DNA from: Mycolicibacterium sp. CBMA 247
Lineage (GTDB): Bacteria; Actinomycetota; Actinomycetes; Mycobacteriales; Mycobacteriaceae
DNA: 64,000 bases
Assembly (NCBI RefSeq): GCF_009729095.1
Contig: NZ_VTGX01000005.1
Location: forward strand, 248,001 to 312,000
Reading direction: 5' to 3'
Positions 60,607 to 64,000 of this stretch are shown piece after piece. Numbering within the stretch: the first letter of the stretch is position 1; each line of letters begins with the position of its first letter. A model generated the notes under the pieces. It did no database searches and had not been told where the DNA came from. It was given only the letters and a program-made list of their open reading frames with translations. The position numbers and the translations under genes were made by a program.

Positions 60607-60732
60607 ACCCTCCCGTCCCGCTGGGTGCCGTGGGCCGTCGATGTCGGGGTGCCGACGGTCAATGGCTGTGGAAGGCGGTCGCGACGCGTCAGCACCGGCC
60701 GCCGGATTCGATGAAGCGAAAGGAACCAGGAA

Positions 60733-61185
60733 ATGTTCGAGACACCGTTCACCATTGTGGGCAATATCGTCACCAACCCGGTCCGGCTGCGGTTCGGCGA
60801 TCAGGAGCTCTACAAGTTCCGCGTGGCCAGCAACTCGCGCCGGCGCACCTCCGACGGCACGTGGGAGCACGGCAACTCGCTGTACGTCACCGTCAACTGC
60901 TGGGGAAATCTGGCCACGGGCGCAAGCGCGTCCCTCGGGCGCGGCGACGCGGTCGTGGTGGTCGGCCACCTCTACACCAGTGAGTACGACGACAAGGAAG
61001 GCGTGCGCCGGTCGTCGGTGGAGGTGCGGGCCACCGCGGTCGGACCCGATCTGTCCCGCTGCACGGCCAAAGTCGCACCCTTGCCGAAACCGGCGGCCGG
61101 CCCCGCCCCCGAACCGGAGCCCGGCGATGCGGTGGACGATGCGGAAACCGAGCTCGACGAGGGCGAGCTGCCACTGACGGCCTAG
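60733..61185 (+). CDS. Single-stranded DNA-binding protein-like, Rv2478c type
   Basis: 150 residues with one OB-fold (residues 1-110): FTIVGNIVTNPVRLRF, LYKFRVASNSRRR, LYVTVNCWGNLA and VVVVGHLYTSEYDDK. The tail (about 115-150) is Pro/Glu/Asp-rich and acidic but lacks the DDDIPF-type tip of canonical SSB; it ends GELPLTA. It fits the second mycobacterial SSB (SSBb, Rv2478c), linked to recombination and stress. The ATG at 60733 follows GGAACCAGGAA. Next is ettA, as in M. tuberculosis. Confidence 0.88.
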   Translation: MFETPFTIVGNIVTNPVRLRFGDQELYKFRVASNSRRRTSDGTWEHGNSLYVTVNCWGNLATGASASLGRGDAVVVVGHLYTSEYDDKEGVRRSSVEVRATAVGPDLSRCTAKVAPLPKPAAGPAPEPEPGDAVDDAETELDEGELPLTA

Positions 61186-61205
61186 CGACATTCGGCCACG
61201 CCTAG

Positions 61206-61256
61206 GATGGGCGCGAGCAAGTTGGGCTGTCGCAACCCTTCGCGCAAGCGCCCATC
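61206..61256. repeat. REP-like inverted repeat related to the prpD-prpB repeat
   Basis: GATGGGCGC (61206-61214) and GCGCCCATC (61248-61256) are perfect inverted arms. On the minus strand, 61256-61237 reads ATGGGCGCTTGCGCGAAGGG, matching 18 of 20 bases of the repeat unit at 4848 and 4880. So the element is dispersed in this genome. It may form a hairpin upstream of ettA. Confidence 0.7.
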
Positions 61257-61293
61257 AGACGTACCTGAAAGCTTCAGAAAGGCACATCACGGC

Positions 61294-62967
<1,674 letters not shown>

Positions 62968-63065
62968 CCCGTGACGGGATAGGGGGGCAGTGGGTTCGGG
63001 GACGCTACTAGTGTCGCAGCTACGCACCGATGGCGGTGTGTGGGCGTGAGTCAGGAGTGATCCGT

Positions 63066-64000
63066 ATGACGGCCAAGCCGGGAGCTCTTCCAGGGCAGGG
63101 AATTAGCGACCGGGATCGCCGGCAGCCGCCGCCGGACGTAATCCACCGGCTCGCTGTGGGGTTCCTGTCCACCTACCGGGCTCCGCACGCCGATGCGCCC
63201 GGAATCGCCGCCACCGGTCCGCTGGCCGTCGGCGTGGCCGAGCTGGTCTCCGATGCCGTAGTGGCTGCTCATTACGATCTGGGCAGCCACCGGGCACCGG
63301 GGGAGACCAAGGTCGCGGTGTATCCGGGTGACTCCGACTCAGGCCCGGCCCTGCAGATCGTCACCGAACAGGCGGCGATGCTCGTGGACTCGGTGACGGT
63401 GCTGCTGCACCGCCATGGGATCGCCTACCCGGCCATCATGAACCCGGTCTTCCGGGTGCGCCGCGATGCCAACGGGGAGCTGCTGGATTTCCAGCCCGCG
63501 GCCGAGGCCACCGGAGGCGACGGCGTCGACGAGTGCTGGATCCTCGTCCCGGTGAGCGGGGCGGCCGACGGTCCCGCACTCACCGAGGTGGTCCGGCTGC
63601 TGCCCGGCGTCCTCGCCGAGGCTCGCCAGATCGGGCTGGACTCCGCGGCGATGGGTGCCGCCCTGCACGCCCTTGCCAACGATGTGGCCACCGATGTCGA
63701 CGGGCGGTTTCCCAACACCGACCGTAGGGATGTCGCAGCGCTCCTGCGCTGGCTGTCCGACGGACACTTCGTGCTGCTGGGATACCAGCAGTGCGCGATC
63801 AGCGACGGCAAGGCCTCGGTCGATCCGGCCAGCCGGCTCGGCGTGCTCAAGCTGCGCGAGGATGTGCTCCCGCCGTTGACCGCCGACGACGACCTCATGG
63901 TGTTGGCACAAGCCACGATGCCGAGCTATGTGCGCTACAGCGCCTACCCCTACATCGTCGTGGTGCGCGAGAGCGGTGCCCGGGTCGTCGAACACCGCTT
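63066..64000 (+). CDS. gdh: NAD-dependent glutamate dehydrogenase, N-terminal part
   Basis: About 311 residues before the right edge. The beginning reads MTAKPGALPGQGISD, followed by VIHRLAVGFLSTYRAP. It continues with ALQIVTEQAAMLVDSVTVLLHRHG and LLRWLSDGHFVLLGYQ, characteristic of the large (about 1,600-residue) NAD-GDH family, Rv2476c in M. tuberculosis. It turns glutamate to 2-oxoglutarate and ammonia. AGGAG is nine bases before the ATG. Only the regulatory N-terminal domain is visible. Confidence 0.92.
   Translation, partial: MTAKPGALPGQGISDRDRRQPPPDVIHRLAVGFLSTYRAPHADAPGIAATGPLAVGVAELVSDAVVAAHYDLGSHRAPGETKVAVYPGDSDSGPALQIVTEQAAMLVDSVTVLLHRHGIAYPAIMNPVFRVRRDANGELLDFQPAAEATGGDGVDECWILVPVSGAADGPALTEVVRLLPGVLAEARQIGLDSAAMGAALHALANDVATDVDGRFPNTDRRDVAALLRWLSDGHFVLLGYQQCAISDGKASVDPASRLGVLKLREDVLPPLTADDDLMVLAQATMPSYVRYSAYPYIVVVRESGARVVEHR

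Noticed and set aside
25144..60732. Integrase, transposase or tRNA attachment site explaining the insertion
   Set aside because: None found; the tRNA-Arg at 19501 is too far from the island edges and has no visible partial copy near them.

Overview
The window is high-GC actinobacterial DNA, almost certainly a fast-growing environmental mycobacterium (Mycolicibacterium type). The evidence is an MmpS/MmpL pair, a prpR-prpDBC methylcitrate locus, a wax-ester-synthase/plsC/plsB2 triad, and the gene order ssb-like, ettA, gdh. The last two blocks are neighbours, in this order and orientation, around Rv2484c-Rv2476c in M. tuberculosis.

Layout. 1-1.75 kb: the 5' end of a CopD/CtaG-like membrane protein, a DUF5134 membrane protein and a zinc-finger membrane protein. 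1.8-7.0 kb: prpR diverging from prpD-prpB-prpC (propionyl-CoA catabolism), with an odd 32-bp tandem repeat between prpD and prpB. 7.2-12.3 kb: a DHFR-like reductase, a secreted Excalibur protein, then mmpS-mmpL-tetR. 12.3-18.7 kb: an orphan catabolic operon (CoA ligase, class II aldolase, amidohydrolase, D-2-hydroxyacid dehydrogenase) with a GntR regulator and a divergent metallo-hydrolase, linked by a shared palindrome. 18.7-25.1 kb: universal stress protein, tRNA-Arg, and the acyltransferase triad. 25.2-31.1 kb: a full-length CopD/CtaG protein and a P-type Mg2+ ATPase gene (mgtA) preceded by a long leader with an M-box riboswitch and small ORFs. 31.1-60.4 kb: a catabolic island. 60.7-64 kb: core genes ssb-like, ettA, and the start of NAD-glutamate dehydrogenase.

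The island appears to encode a complete route from an aromatic amine (most likely tryptamine) through indole-3-acetate (IAA) to central metabolism. A flavin amine oxidase and an aldehyde dehydrogenase would make IAA. An iac-type set (iacA, iacB, iacC, iacD, iacE, iacF in one operon; iacH and iacG divergent nearby) would convert IAA to catechol. catB-catA-catC opens the ring by the ortho route, and pcaD-pcaI-pcaJ take the lactone to 3-oxoadipyl-CoA. No thiolase for the last step is in the window. Control is probably by a split FixL/FixJ-like two-component system (kinase at 34.8-36.3 kb, regulator at 45.5-46.2 kb), a LysR and a TetR regulator. Two short motifs recur in front of several island genes. 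Two APC permeases, a pair of luciferase-like oxidoreductases, and a kinase plus class III PLP enzyme pair complete the island. A frameshifted histidine-kinase remnant lies at its left edge. No integrase, transposase, CRISPR array or plasmid function was seen.
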